A stretch of 21,503 nucleotides of DNA from 13-1-40CM-70-15 sp964641215 (GTDB taxonomy: Bacteria; Gemmatimonadota; Gemmatimonadetes; Gemmatimonadales; GWC2-71-9): contig CAZXKD010000030.1 of NCBI GenBank assembly GCA_964641215.1, positions 1 through 21,503 of the forward strand. The letters run 5' to 3'. The position numbers and the translations under genes were made by a program. Every line of letters begins with the position of its first letter. Within the stretch, counting starts at the first letter, position 1. The notes beneath the pieces are model-generated. The model saw only the letters and a list, made by a program, of their open reading frames with translations, did no database searches and had not been told where the DNA came from. This document shows positions 13,522 to 20,293 of the stretch, one piece after another.

Positions 13522-14679
13522 TTAGTGCAGTATCCGTAGCAGTCCAGCGTCCGCGCTGCCGCGGATGAAGCTTTCCGCGTCGGTCGTGGGGATCGCCACG
13601 CCGGTGCGACGGCGGCCGCGCTGAGCGCTCGCCGCCATGTACTCCTCGATGGACCCGTCGGCCCACTCGACGGCATCGTCCTTCATCTGCCGCACGATCT
13701 GCTCCCACGAGCCGATGTAGGTTACCCCGGACGGCATCGCCACGCGGTGTGACTCGCCGTTTGCGCCCCCCCCCCCTGCTCCCCCGGGTTCCCCGGACAC
13801 GCCCCCGCGGTTTTTCATCCCTTTCAGCTCGGGGAGCGGCGTCCCCAAGAGCCCGAGGCGCCTGGGGTGGCGCCCCCGGCCGTCCGGCCCCCTCCGTTCG
13901 ACTCCCCGCGGGAAGGGGTCGCGGGGGGTCGCCTCGCCCGCCAGCTCGCTGATGCGGCGATGCCAGGGGACGAGCTCGGGGTCGTCCTCCGGCAGGCGAT
14001 AGACGCTCTTCTTGAGCTCGATCAGGCGCCAGATCGCCAGCCCGTCGAAGTGCTCCTCGGGCTCGGTGCGCTCGAGGTGAAAGAGCGTGGCCTCGTACTC
14101 GCCGCGGTCGTAAAGCAGGTTGGCGAGGTAGATGCGCGCCTCGCCGTGCGCCGGGTCGAGCTCGAGGGCTCGTCGCAGACTCGTGAGGGCGGCGGCTTCG
14201 TCGCCCGACCGATGTGCCGCGTACCCCACGCACGCGGCTGCGTCGGCGGAGTCGGGATGCGCGGCGACCGCCACCTCGAAGAAGCGCCGCGCCTGGTCGA
14301 GCACGCCCTCGCGAAACAGCGCCCGGCCGAGCTGCAGCATCAGGTCGTGGTCGTCGCGGAAGCCGAGCGACAGGATCCGCTCGAAGCACGCGAGCGCGCG
14401 GGCGCGCTCGCCCAACTTGAGCAGCACTTCCCCCAGTCCGGCGAGGGCGTCTTCGTGGTTGGGATCGAGGGCGACGGCTTCCTCGAAGGCGCGTCGCCCC
14501 CAGGCGTACTCCTCCCGCGCCAAGCGGGCGTACCCCATGCCGACGTGCAGCTCGACGGCGTGGGGATAGAGCCCCAGGCCTTCTTGCAGGGCGGCGATGG
14601 CGTCGTCGTAGTGTCCGTCGTTGTAGAGCTGATGCGCGCGTTCGTCGTAGTCGTCGGAACTGAGGAACGGATCCGACAT
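13522..14679 (-). CDS. TPR-repeat protein with Gly-rich linker and unknown C-terminal domain
   Basis: A 385-residue cytoplasmic protein. Residues about 14-215 hold roughly six tetratricopeptide repeats (AHQLYNDGHYDDAIAALQEG, AFEEAVALDPNHEDALAGLG, and SLRRALELDPAHGEARIYLA), a protein-protein interaction scaffold. Residues about 251-311 form a Gly/Arg/Pro-rich linker from very GC-rich DNA that includes a G11 run at 13766-13776. The C-terminal 75 residues are a compact unknown domain (TYIGSWEQIVRQMKDDAVEW, then GSIEEYMAASAQ). GGAGGG lies 9 bases before the ATG. There is no signal peptide. It is divergent from argJ and convergent with the DoxX cassette. The partner is unknown. Confidence 0.85.
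   Translation of the reverse strand: MSDPFLSSDDYDERAHQLYNDGHYDDAIAALQEGLGLYPHAVELHVGMGYARLAREEYAWGRRAFEEAVALDPNHEDALAGLGEVLLKLGERARALACFERILSLGFRDDHDLMLQLGRALFREGVLDQARRFFEVAVAAHPDSADAAACVGYAAHRSGDEAAALTSLRRALELDPAHGEARIYLANLLYDRGEYEATLFHLERTEPEEHFDGLAIWRLIELKKSVYRLPEDDPELVPWHRRISELAGEATPRDPFPRGVERRGPDGRGRHPRRLGLLGTPLPELKGMKNRGGVSGEPGGAGGGGANGESHRVAMPSGVTYIGSWEQIVRQMKDDAVEWADGSIEEYMAASAQRGRRRTGVAIPTTDAESFIRGSADAGLLRILH
13745..13930 (-). repeat. Low-complexity GC-rich linker segment within the TPR gene
   Basis: This stretch encodes the Gly/Arg/Pro-rich linker (residues about 251-311) and contains G11 (13766-13776) and several shorter G or C runs. The frame stays open through it. Composition differs sharply from the repeats on one side and the C-terminal domain on the other. 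Confidence 0.6.
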
Positions 14680-14704
14680 CGAACGGGACCCTCCGGGAAG
14701 GTTG

Positions 14705-14737
14705 TGCTATGATAAGAGCCCCCGGGCGGTTACACAA
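14705..14737. promoter_or_regulatory. Divergent promoter region between the TPR gene and argJ
   Basis: On the plus strand TGC-TATGAT (14705-14713) is an extended -10 facing argJ. On the minus strand TATCAT (14714-14709) overlaps it and has TTGTGT (14737-14732) exactly 17 bases upstream, facing the TPR gene. The two -10 hexamers share 14709-14713. Confidence 0.55.
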
Positions 14738-14766
14738 GCGCGCCCGGCCGCGTATTTTGACCGACC

Positions 14767-16029
14767 ATGACCGCCACCATCGTCCCGCTCGAGGGCGGCT
14801 CCGTCACCTCGCCGCAGGGGTTCACCGCCGCCGCGGCGCACGCCGGGCTCAAAGCGGGCGGGGCGAACGACGTCGCACTGTTGGTGAGCACGACCAGCTG
14901 CGCGACCGCCGGCGTGTTCACCCGCAACGCCGTCCGTGCCGCGCCGGTGTTGTACGACGCCGACCTGTTGAGCGAGCGGCCCGGCCGGATGCGCGCCGTG
15001 GCGATGAATGCCAGGGTCGCCAACGCCTGCACCGGTGCGGCGGGTCTGGCGGCCGCCCGCGCCATGGCCCAGGCGGCCGAGCAGGCGGCGGGCCTCCCGC
15101 CGCGGACGGCCCTCGTGCTCTCCACCGGCGTCATCGGCGTTCCGCTGCCCGTGGATCAGATCGCCGCGGGGCTGCGCGAGGCTGCCGCCCGGCTCTCCGC
15201 CGACGGCGGCCCGGACGCGGCCCGGGCGATCATGACGACCGACACCCGGCCCAAGCACTGCGCGGTGCGGATCGACACGCCCGCCGGCGCGATCCTCGTG
15301 GGGGGAATCGCCAAAGGCGCGGGTATGATCCACCCCGACCTCGCCACCCTGCTCGGAGTGCTGACCACGGACGCCGCGGGGGAGGCGGCGACCCTGGCGC
15401 CGATCCTGCGGCGCGTCGCCGACCGGACTTTCAACGCGATCTCCGTGGACGGCGACACCAGCACCAACGACACGGTGCTGTTGCTCGCGAACGGCGCCGC
15501 CGGGATCGACCCCGCCCGCGACGGAGCCCTGGCCCGCGTTTTCGAGGACGCCGTCCAGCACGTCGCCCGCACGCTGGCGCTCGCGATCGTCGAGGACGGC
15601 GAGGGCGCGACCAAAGTCGTCGAGATCCGCGTGACCGGCGCCCCGACAGAGGTGGCGGCCCGCGAGGTAGGCCGCGCTATCGCCCGGTCAGCGTTGGTCA
15701 AGACGGCCGTGTACGGGGCGGATCCGAACTGGGGGCGGGTTCTGGCGGCCGCCGGCGCCGCGGGCGTGGGGATCAACCCCGACAAGCTGAGCCTGGCGGC
15801 CGCGGCCGACGGGGAGGAGACGGGCGGGACGGGAAGCGAGCCGGAATGGATTACCCTCGCACAGGACGGAGCTACGGCGCACTCCGACCCGGCGCGCGCC
15901 CGCGCGACATTTCAGCACAAGCGTCTCCGGCTGCATCTGGATCTGGGATTGGGCCGGGCGGAAGCGGTCGTCTGGACCTGCGATTTGAGTCCGGAGTACG
16001 TCCGGATCAACGCCGACTACACGTCTTGA
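14767..16029 (+). CDS. argJ: Arginine biosynthesis protein ArgJ (ornithine/glutamate N-acetyltransferase)
   Basis: A 420-residue enzyme of the arginine pathway that moves an acetyl group from N-acetylornithine to glutamate, and in bifunctional members also acetylates glutamate from acetyl-CoA. It is made as a precursor that cuts itself before a threonine: the site is KGAGMIHPDLATLLGVLTTD, giving T194 as the nucleophile of the beta chain. Other family motifs are STGVIG (119-124), DGDTSTND, KTAVYGADPNWGR and the C-terminal YVRINADYTS. The usual NSGNANACTG motif reads NARVANACTG (81-90). No Shine-Dalgarno precedes the ATG. The gene is alone on its strand. Its stop is one base from the convergent stop of the next operon. 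Confidence 0.95.
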   Translation: MTATIVPLEGGSVTSPQGFTAAAAHAGLKAGGANDVALLVSTTSCATAGVFTRNAVRAAPVLYDADLLSERPGRMRAVAMNARVANACTGAAGLAAARAMAQAAEQAAGLPPRTALVLSTGVIGVPLPVDQIAAGLREAAARLSADGGPDAARAIMTTDTRPKHCAVRIDTPAGAILVGGIAKGAGMIHPDLATLLGVLTTDAAGEAATLAPILRRVADRTFNAISVDGDTSTNDTVLLLANGAAGIDPARDGALARVFEDAVQHVARTLALAIVEDGEGATKVVEIRVTGAPTEVAAREVGRAIARSALVKTAVYGADPNWGRVLAAAGAAGVGINPDKLSLAAAADGEETGGTGSEPEWITLAQDGATAHSDPARARATFQHKRLRLHLDLGLGRAEAVVWTCDLSPEYVRINADYTS

Positions 16030-16030
16030 T

Positions 16031-16702
16031 TCAGGGGAGGGTGGAATCCGCCACCGGCCGGCGCGCGCGGGTGACGGTGCCCGGCGGCGGCATAGGCGGT
16101 ATCGGCACGTCCGGCAACTGCCTCCGCACCTCGGCGATCGCCACCGCGTGACTGCGGCCGCGCTGCAGCTCGTGCACGGCAGCAGTCGCCACATCGAGCA
16201 GGCGCAGACCGCGCAGGCCTTGCCGCACCGCGTCCACGACCAAGTCCACGGCGGAGTCCTGCGCGAACCCGTGTCCGACCATGTCAGCCACGGCGTGGAG
16301 CGCGGGGCCGGTCGGTTCGCCGGGGAGAACTTCGACGAGCCGCTGCACCAAGGGAGCGGGGAGCCCGCGCACCAGGGCGGCGGAAACGGCCACGATTTCG
16401 GCGGGCGGGACGGGGGCGCCGGCACCGCCGCGCAGCAGTAGGGTGCGCGCCTCGCGCAACTCGCCCGCGACAACCGCCACGGCGGCGACAATCTGGTCGG
16501 TGGAAGCCTGTTTCGCGCCGCCCTCCAACGCCTTCCGCACGAGCGGCTCCGTCGGCAGGCCGTCAGCCTCCGCCGCACGCACGACGGAGTCCACCGGCGC
16601 GACTGCGGCTGCCGGAACGCGGCCCACGAGCCGGCCCCGCATGGACTGCGCGGCGAGCGGCGCGACCGCCGCAGCGAGCAGCAGCGGCAGGCTCGACCTC
16701 AC
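16031..16702 (-). CDS. Secreted alanine-rich helical protein of unknown function
   Basis: About 223 residues starting at a GTG that overlaps the upstream CBM48 stop by 4 bases. The N-terminus (VRSSLPLLLAAAVAPLAAQS) is a signal peptide with a likely cut after AAQ or nearby. The mature protein is Ala/Val-rich and mostly helical, with repeated amphipathic segments (DQIVAAVAVVAGELREARTL, EIVAVSAALVRGLPAPLVQR, LHAVADMVGHGF and DLVVDAVRQGLRGLRL), and ends in a Pro-rich tail (DVPIPPMPPPG). There are no cysteines in the mature part. I do not recognise the family. It is the last gene of the ECF sigma operon, so it is a candidate target or effector of that regulator. Confidence 0.72.
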   Translation of the reverse strand: MRSSLPLLLAAAVAPLAAQSMRGRLVGRVPAAAVAPVDSVVRAAEADGLPTEPLVRKALEGGAKQASTDQIVAAVAVVAGELREARTLLLRGGAGAPVPPAEIVAVSAALVRGLPAPLVQRLVEVLPGEPTGPALHAVADMVGHGFAQDSAVDLVVDAVRQGLRGLRLLDVATAAVHELQRGRSHAVAIAEVRRQLPDVPIPPMPPPGTVTRARRPVADSTLP

Positions 16703-17031
16703 CGGCCGCCCGGCCGGACGATGATGACCGCGTTCTGGCGGCCGAACCCGTCGTCCACGTAGCGGCCCGCCAGGGGATCGGGCACCCACCGCTCCCCGTC
16801 CACCACGAACATGTATTCGTGCTCACCGGCGGGGAGCACGACCTCCGTCTGCCACACGCCGTCGTGATCATCGTCCTGGAGGGGAATGATGCCCGAGCGC
16901 CAGTCGGTGAACGAGCCCACCACCTCGACGGAGCGCGCGCCGGGGAAGCGCCCCACGAACTGGGCGATGCCCTCCTGGGCCGAGAAGCTGTCCGAGGAGG
17001 GAAGCGGCGGCGCCGGGCGCTTCACGCTCCG
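16699..17031 (-). CDS. C-terminal part of the anti-sigma/CBM48 protein: glycogen-binding-type domain (cut by gap)
   Basis: The last 110 codons of a gene broken by the N run. After a Pro/Ser linker and FSAQEGIAQFVGRFPGARS comes an E-set/CBM48 domain of the AMPK-beta and isoamylase type: VEVVGSFTDWRSGIIPLQDD, then GVWQTEVVLPAGEHEYMFVV, then VDGERWVPDP. The W in FTDW and W in GVW, and the HEYMFVVDG strand, are the carbohydrate-contact and core positions. The stop overlaps the next start (GTGA). It lies in a different frame from the N-terminal part as assembled, but gap length is arbitrary, so both parts probably form one protein. The domain would face the periplasm if the upstream membrane helix is real. 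Confidence 0.8.
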   Translation of the reverse strand, partial: RSVKRPAPPLPSSDSFSAQEGIAQFVGRFPGARSVEVVGSFTDWRSGIIPLQDDDHDGVWQTEVVLPAGEHEYMFVVDGERWVPDPLAGRYVDDGFGRQNAVIIVRPGGR

Positions 17032-17108
17032 NNNNNNNNNNCTGACCGGAGCGCGCGCCGGGGAGGGGCCCCCCGACCTGGGCGTTGCCCCCCTGGGCCG
17101 AGAGGGTT
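16931..17108. repeat. Direct repeat flanking the assembly gap
   Basis: The 60 bases at 16931-16990 and at 17049-17108 align without gaps, with nine mismatches, most of them in the later half. In the gene's direction both encode a similar peptide: FSAQEGIAQFVGRFPGARS and LSAQGGNAQVGGPLPGARS. Either the protein truly has an internal tandem repeat or the two contig ends are variant copies of the same piece joined by scaffolding. Confidence 0.8.
17032..17041. other. Assembly gap (10 N)
   Basis: Ten consecutive N, a common placeholder length for a gap of unknown size. It interrupts the putative anti-sigma/CBM48 gene. Confidence 0.98.
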
Positions 17109-17431
17109 GGGCCTTCGGGGCCATGGGCGGGCACGAGCGCGACCGCGGCGACCAGCAGCGCCACTGCGACGCTCCAGGCCGGACGCAGGCTGACGGTGAT
17201 GGCGTGCCGCTCGGTGAGCCAGCGTGCCAGGCGGGCCATCCGTCCCGGGCGCGGCCGGCGGATCTCGGCCAGGACCCAGGCGGCCACACTGCGCCGGGCA
17301 GTCGGGGTCACCCGCAGCGTCGCGGCGGCGGCCTCGAGCCGCTCGAGCGCCGGGCGCAGCTCGGCGGGCAGCGCCTCGCGCGACAGCTCGCCGTCCAGCA
17401 CCTGGTGAATCCGCGGATCGATGGGGCTCAT
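17042..17431 (-). CDS. N-terminal part of a putative anti-sigma factor with one membrane helix (cut by gap)
   Basis: 130 codons from an ATG that overlaps the sigma-factor stop by 4 bases (ATGA). The start, IHQVLDGELSREALPAELR, resembles the first helix of anti-sigma domains, but no zinc-binding His/Cys cluster is present. A basic stretch (RRPRPGRMARLARWLTERH) precedes one membrane helix at about 84-103 (AWSVAVALLVAAVALVPAH). This predicts an inside N-terminus and an outside C-terminus. The sequence then enters the gap-flanking repeat. Its position directly after an ECF sigma gene is the main argument for an anti-sigma role. The C-terminal continuation is the CBM48 part at 16699-17031. Confidence 0.72.
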
Positions 17432-18006
17432 TGGTACTCCTTCAGCGTGTCCAGCAGCGCCTCACGCGCGCGATGGACACGCATCTTCAACGTCGGGATC
17501 CGGGCGCCGGTCACCGCGGCCATCTCCTCGTAGCTCATTCCCTCGACGTGCTTCAACAGAAACGCCTGGCGCTTCTCCGGGGAGAGCTCGCCCAGCGCTC
17601 GCGTCACCATCGCCACCTGCTCGGCCCGCTCCAGCGCCGCGACGTTGTCCAAGGGATCGGGCAGCGGCGGCAGATCGTCCAGGGACAGGTCTCCCGCCGG
17701 CCGGCGGGCTAAGTGGCTCTTGCAGCGGTTCGCCACGATCCGGTACACCCAGGTCCGAAACCGGGCCGGCTCACGACAACTCCGCAGGTGGCGGTACGCC
17801 CGCACCAGGCCCTCGGCCACCGCATCGGCCGCTGCATCAGCGCTCCCCAGCATCCGCGAAGCGAAGCGATGCAGGCCCGGCTCGTAGCGGCGGATGAGGA
17901 TCCCGAACGCCTCCACGTCGCCGCCGAGCACATGCGCGACGACCTCCGCGTCCGGCGTTTCCTCGGGCGCCTGCACGTATGACCTGATCTTGGGAGGGGC
18001 GGTCAC
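17428..18006 (-). CDS. ECF-type RNA polymerase sigma factor
   Basis: A 192-residue group 4 sigma factor. Region 2 (about residues 28-95) reads AFGILIRRYEPGLHRFASRM, then LVRAYRHLRSC and FRTWVYRIVANRC, matching the core-binding and -10-recognition helices. Region 4 (about 135-185) reads LGELSPEKRQAFLLKHVEGM, then SYEEMAAVTGARIPTLKMRV, a helix-turn-helix for the -35 element. Regions 1 and 3 are absent, as expected. The start is uncertain: a GTG at 18006 with no Shine-Dalgarno is used, and a GTG at 17976 is possible. The gene overlaps the putative anti-sigma gene by 4 bases, the usual arrangement for an ECF factor held inactive by a membrane partner. Confidence 0.92.
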   Translation of the reverse strand: MTAPPKIRSYVQAPEETPDAEVVAHVLGGDVEAFGILIRRYEPGLHRFASRMLGSADAAADAVAEGLVRAYRHLRSCREPARFRTWVYRIVANRCKSHLARRPAGDLSLDDLPPLPDPLDNVAALERAEQVAMVTRALGELSPEKRQAFLLKHVEGMSYEEMAAVTGARIPTLKMRVHRAREALLDTLKEYQ

Positions 18007-18059
18007 GCTGGCGCGGGCGCCCGCACGACGCCAGTCGCACTCTGCGACGGCGCACGTGC

Positions 18060-18083
18060 CGTTCCAATTTGTTCGCCGGAACG
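18060..18083. promoter_or_regulatory. Inverted repeat upstream of the ECF sigma gene
   Basis: CGTTCC (18060-18065) and GGAACG (18078-18083) form perfect 6-base arms around 12 bases, about 54-77 bases upstream of the sigma start. GGAAC is also the typical ECF -35 core, but I could not find a convincing -10 at the right distance. It could be an operator or chance. Confidence 0.25.
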
Positions 18084-18123
18084 ACGGCTCGTCACCGAGA
18101 GGTCCTCCAGAGGGAATCGCGCT

Positions 18124-19668
18124 CTAGTGCGCCGGTGAAGCGGCCGCTACGGCGTCACGCGCGACGGCCAGGTAGCCGGCCGCCCGCAGTCCTTCTCCGC
18201 CGATCGCGCCGGCGAACGCCTCTAACGTGGCTTGCGCCCGGCGGCGGTATCGCGCGTCGCCCGTGAACGCGGCCAGCTGCAGGAAGAGCCGGGCGACCCA
18301 CGGGTTGGCGCCCGGGAGCAGGTCGTCGAACACCGGCTTGGTGCGGTCCACCAGCGCCGCCGGCGGCGGGTCGGCGGTCGTGGCGTCGAAGTAGCCGCCC
18401 AGGGAGTCGGCGAAGTCGCGGTCCAGCACGGCGGCGATGTTTTGGGCGACTTCCAGATAGCGGGCCCGCCCGGTGATGGCGTACGCCGTCAGACTCGCGC
18501 TCGCCACCTGCACCTGATCCTGCAGCAGTCCGTGGACGCCGGCCCCTTGGCCGCTCTCGGTCGCCGAGTGGCGCACGCCGTAGCCCGGGGCGTAGACGCG
18601 CCGCAGCAGCGTGTCGAGCGCCGCGACGCCGCGGCGCTGCACGAGCGAATCCGCGACCGCGGCGGCCGCCTCAAGGATCGAGCCGATCACGTACGCTTCG
18701 CGGTCGGCGAACAGGGGCAGCTCGCCCGCCCCGGCGGCGTCCAAGGCGCGTGCCAGCGCGTGCAGCTCGCGCTTCGTGGCGTCGCGGTAGCCCGTTTCGG
18801 CAGTGAGGACCCACGCGACGCCGAGGTCGCGCGCCAGCCCCGCCCGCACGAGCGCGAGCGGGTCGTCGAGCGCGGCGGTGACGGCGCCGGAATCCAGCAT
18901 CGCGTCCAGCGCGGCGCGGGCGACGGCGAGCGAGGCGGAGTCCCCGCTGTGGGCGAATTCGCCGAGCAGCAGGCCCACGGCTTGCGTGTGCGTGAAGGCG
19001 CCCAGCCCCTGCTTCGCCTGGAGCAATACCTCGAGTGCGGCACGGACGTTGCCGACCTCGAGGCGCAGCGCCTGCGGCTGGAGCACCCCGTGCGCCATGC
19101 CGGTCTTCCCAAGAGCCAGCTGTCGCACCAGCGCCGCGTGCTGCACGATGAAGGGCCGCTGGTCCCGGTAGCTGCGCGCGATCTCGGGAAGAATCTGCTT
19201 GAGCCCCCGGCCGGTGACGGGGTCATCGGCCGGGAAAAACGTGCCGCCGAAGAACGCGGCGCCGTCGGGGGTGAGGAAGACGGTGAGGGGATAGCCGTGC
19301 AAACCGGCGAGTGCCTGCACGGCGGCCTGATAATGCTCGGCCACGTCGGGCCGCTCGTCGCGATCCACGCGCACTGGCACAAACAGGGAATCGATCAGCG
19401 CACCGAGGGCGGGATCAATGTAGACCTCGCGATCCATCTGGGTGCACCAGCGGCACTCATCGGCTCCGATGTAGAGCAGGACCGGCCGGTCCAGCCGGCT
19501 GGCCAGGGCGAACGCGTCCCGCCCCCACGGCTGCCAGCTGACCGGCTGCCGAGCGGCGCGCGTGAGGTAGCGCGTGGTCGACTGCGCCATCCGGTTCGTG
19601 AGCGGTCCGCGCTCCGAAACGCAGGCGACGACGAGAAGGGAAAAGGGGAGGACCGGCCAGGTGCGCAT
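18124..19668 (-). CDS. DUF255 (YyaL-type) thioredoxin-fold lipoprotein
   Basis: About 514 residues. The signal ends in LVVAC with C16 as the lipid site, so it is probably anchored in the envelope. Residues about 40-175 form the DUF255 thioredoxin domain: the CxxC is C72-R-W-C75, followed by FVPVRVDRDERPDVAEHY, LHGYPLTVFLTPDG and FFGGTFFPADD, all diagnostic. The C-terminal two thirds look like the helical (alpha/alpha barrel-like) region of the family. The ATG at 19668 was chosen over a TTG 5 codons earlier because it directly begins the signal peptide. Most DUF255 proteins are cytoplasmic and about 650-700 residues; this one is shorter and exported. Its reaction is not established. Confidence 0.88.
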   Translation of the reverse strand: MRTWPVLPFSLLVVACVSERGPLTNRMAQSTTRYLTRAARQPVSWQPWGRDAFALASRLDRPVLLYIGADECRWCTQMDREVYIDPALGALIDSLFVPVRVDRDERPDVAEHYQAAVQALAGLHGYPLTVFLTPDGAAFFGGTFFPADDPVTGRGLKQILPEIARSYRDQRPFIVQHAALVRQLALGKTGMAHGVLQPQALRLEVGNVRAALEVLLQAKQGLGAFTHTQAVGLLLGEFAHSGDSASLAVARAALDAMLDSGAVTAALDDPLALVRAGLARDLGVAWVLTAETGYRDATKRELHALARALDAAGAGELPLFADREAYVIGSILEAAAAVADSLVQRRGVAALDTLLRRVYAPGYGVRHSATESGQGAGVHGLLQDQVQVASASLTAYAITGRARYLEVAQNIAAVLDRDFADSLGGYFDATTADPPPAALVDRTKPVFDDLLPGANPWVARLFLQLAAFTGDARYRRRAQATLEAFAGAIGGEGLRAAGYLAVARDAVAAASPAH

Positions 19669-19729
19669 CGAGTGCCGCCCCAAGATACCCTGCGCGACGG
19701 CCCTCCGTTCCCGCGCCCTCGCCGCCCCC

Positions 19730-19736
19730 TATTATC
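19730..19736. promoter_or_regulatory. Overlapping opposite -10 elements between the DUF255 and CDGSH genes
   Basis: TATTAT on the plus strand (19730-19735) lies 10 bases before the CDGSH start, and GATAAT on the minus strand (19736-19731) faces the DUF255 gene. Neither has a clear -35. Use of the plus element would give a nearly leaderless mRNA, in line with the absence of a Shine-Dalgarno motif there. Confidence 0.5.
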
Positions 19737-19745
19737 ATTCCAGCC

Positions 19746-19973
19746 ATGAGCGCCACGACCATCACCCCTAAAGCCAATGGACCGCTGATTGTGGAAGGGC
19801 CCGTCCGGATCGTACGGCCCGACGGGACGGAGATTCCCGTCCCCCCCCGCAAGGACGGCTCGCCCGCGCAAGTCGTTGTCCTGTGCCGCTGTGGAGGGTC
19901 GGCCAACAAGCCATTCTGCGACGGCACCCACAAGCGCAACGGGTTTACGGACGCCCCCGCTCCCACGAGCTGA
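19746..19973 (+). CDS. CDGSH iron-sulfur domain protein
   Basis: A 75-residue protein with one CDGSH domain that binds a [2Fe-2S] cluster through three Cys and one His: C47, C49, C58 and H62 in CRCGGSANKPFCDGTH. Everything else is a short N-terminal strand region (PLIVEGPVRIVRPDGTEIPV). There is no signal peptide or membrane segment, so it should be cytoplasmic. Roles of bacterial CDGSH proteins are in redox or cluster transfer but are poorly defined. There is no Shine-Dalgarno; a -10 element lies 10 bases upstream, so the mRNA may be leaderless. It is divergent from the DUF255 lipoprotein gene. Confidence 0.92.
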   Translation: MSATTITPKANGPLIVEGPVRIVRPDGTEIPVPPRKDGSPAQVVVLCRCGGSANKPFCDGTHKRNGFTDAPAPTS

Positions 19974-20052
19974 GCAGGGCGTATTATGTTGGAGGCCGGT
20001 TTTGGGGCGCCCACGCGGGCGTCCTGCCCCTGCCCCCTACTGGAGGAGCGAC

Positions 20053-20232
20053 ATGGCGAAGGCTGGCAAGGCTCCGATGGCTGCCGACGAAGGCTACTGC
20101 GTGAAGTGCAAGGCGAAGCGGAAGATCTCCAACGCGCAGCAGGTGAAGATGGCGAACGGTCGCCCGGCCTTGAAGGGCGTGTGCCCGGTGTGTGGAACGG
20201 GGATGTTCAAGATCCTGCCGCCGTCGAAGTGA
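20053..20232 (+). CDS. DUF5679-type zinc-ribbon small protein
   Basis: A 59-residue protein starting at an ATG preceded by GGAGGA at 5 bases. Residues 15-54 match the DUF5679 pattern: YCVKCKAKRKISNAQQVKM, then NGRPALKGVCPVCGTGMFKI. The two CxxC pairs C16/C19 and C44/C47 would hold one zinc. Similar ribbons occur at the C-terminus of some DNA topoisomerases, suggesting nucleic-acid binding, but the stand-alone form has no set role. An intrinsic terminator follows within 30 bases. The upstream TATTAT at 19982-19987 could be a -10. Confidence 0.88.
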   Translation: MAKAGKAPMAADEGYCVKCKAKRKISNAQQVKMANGRPALKGVCPVCGTGMFKILPPSK

Positions 20233-20256
20233 GTCGTCGACATCACGAAGACATCC

Positions 20257-20284
20257 AACCCCCGGCCGAGCGGCCGGGGGTTTT
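20257..20284 (+). terminator. Intrinsic terminator after the DUF5679 gene
   Basis: The stem CCCCCGGCC (20259-20267) pairs with GGCCGGGGG (20272-20280), with loop GAGC and a flanking AA/TT extension. TTTTCGTTT follows on the plus strand. This is the best terminator in the window. Confidence 0.9.
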
Positions 20285-20293
20285 CGTTTGGGC

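Noticed and set aside
16029..16031. Missing terminator between argJ and the convergent ECF operon
   Set aside because: The stops are one base apart, so any terminator would lie inside the opposite gene; no clear hairpin was found, and this arrangement is common in compact genomes.
18232..19749. Plus-strand open frame of 505 codons opposite the DUF255 gene
   Set aside because: Composition (His, Arg, Gly, Gln) is typical of antisense frames, and the DUF255 match on the minus strand is strong.
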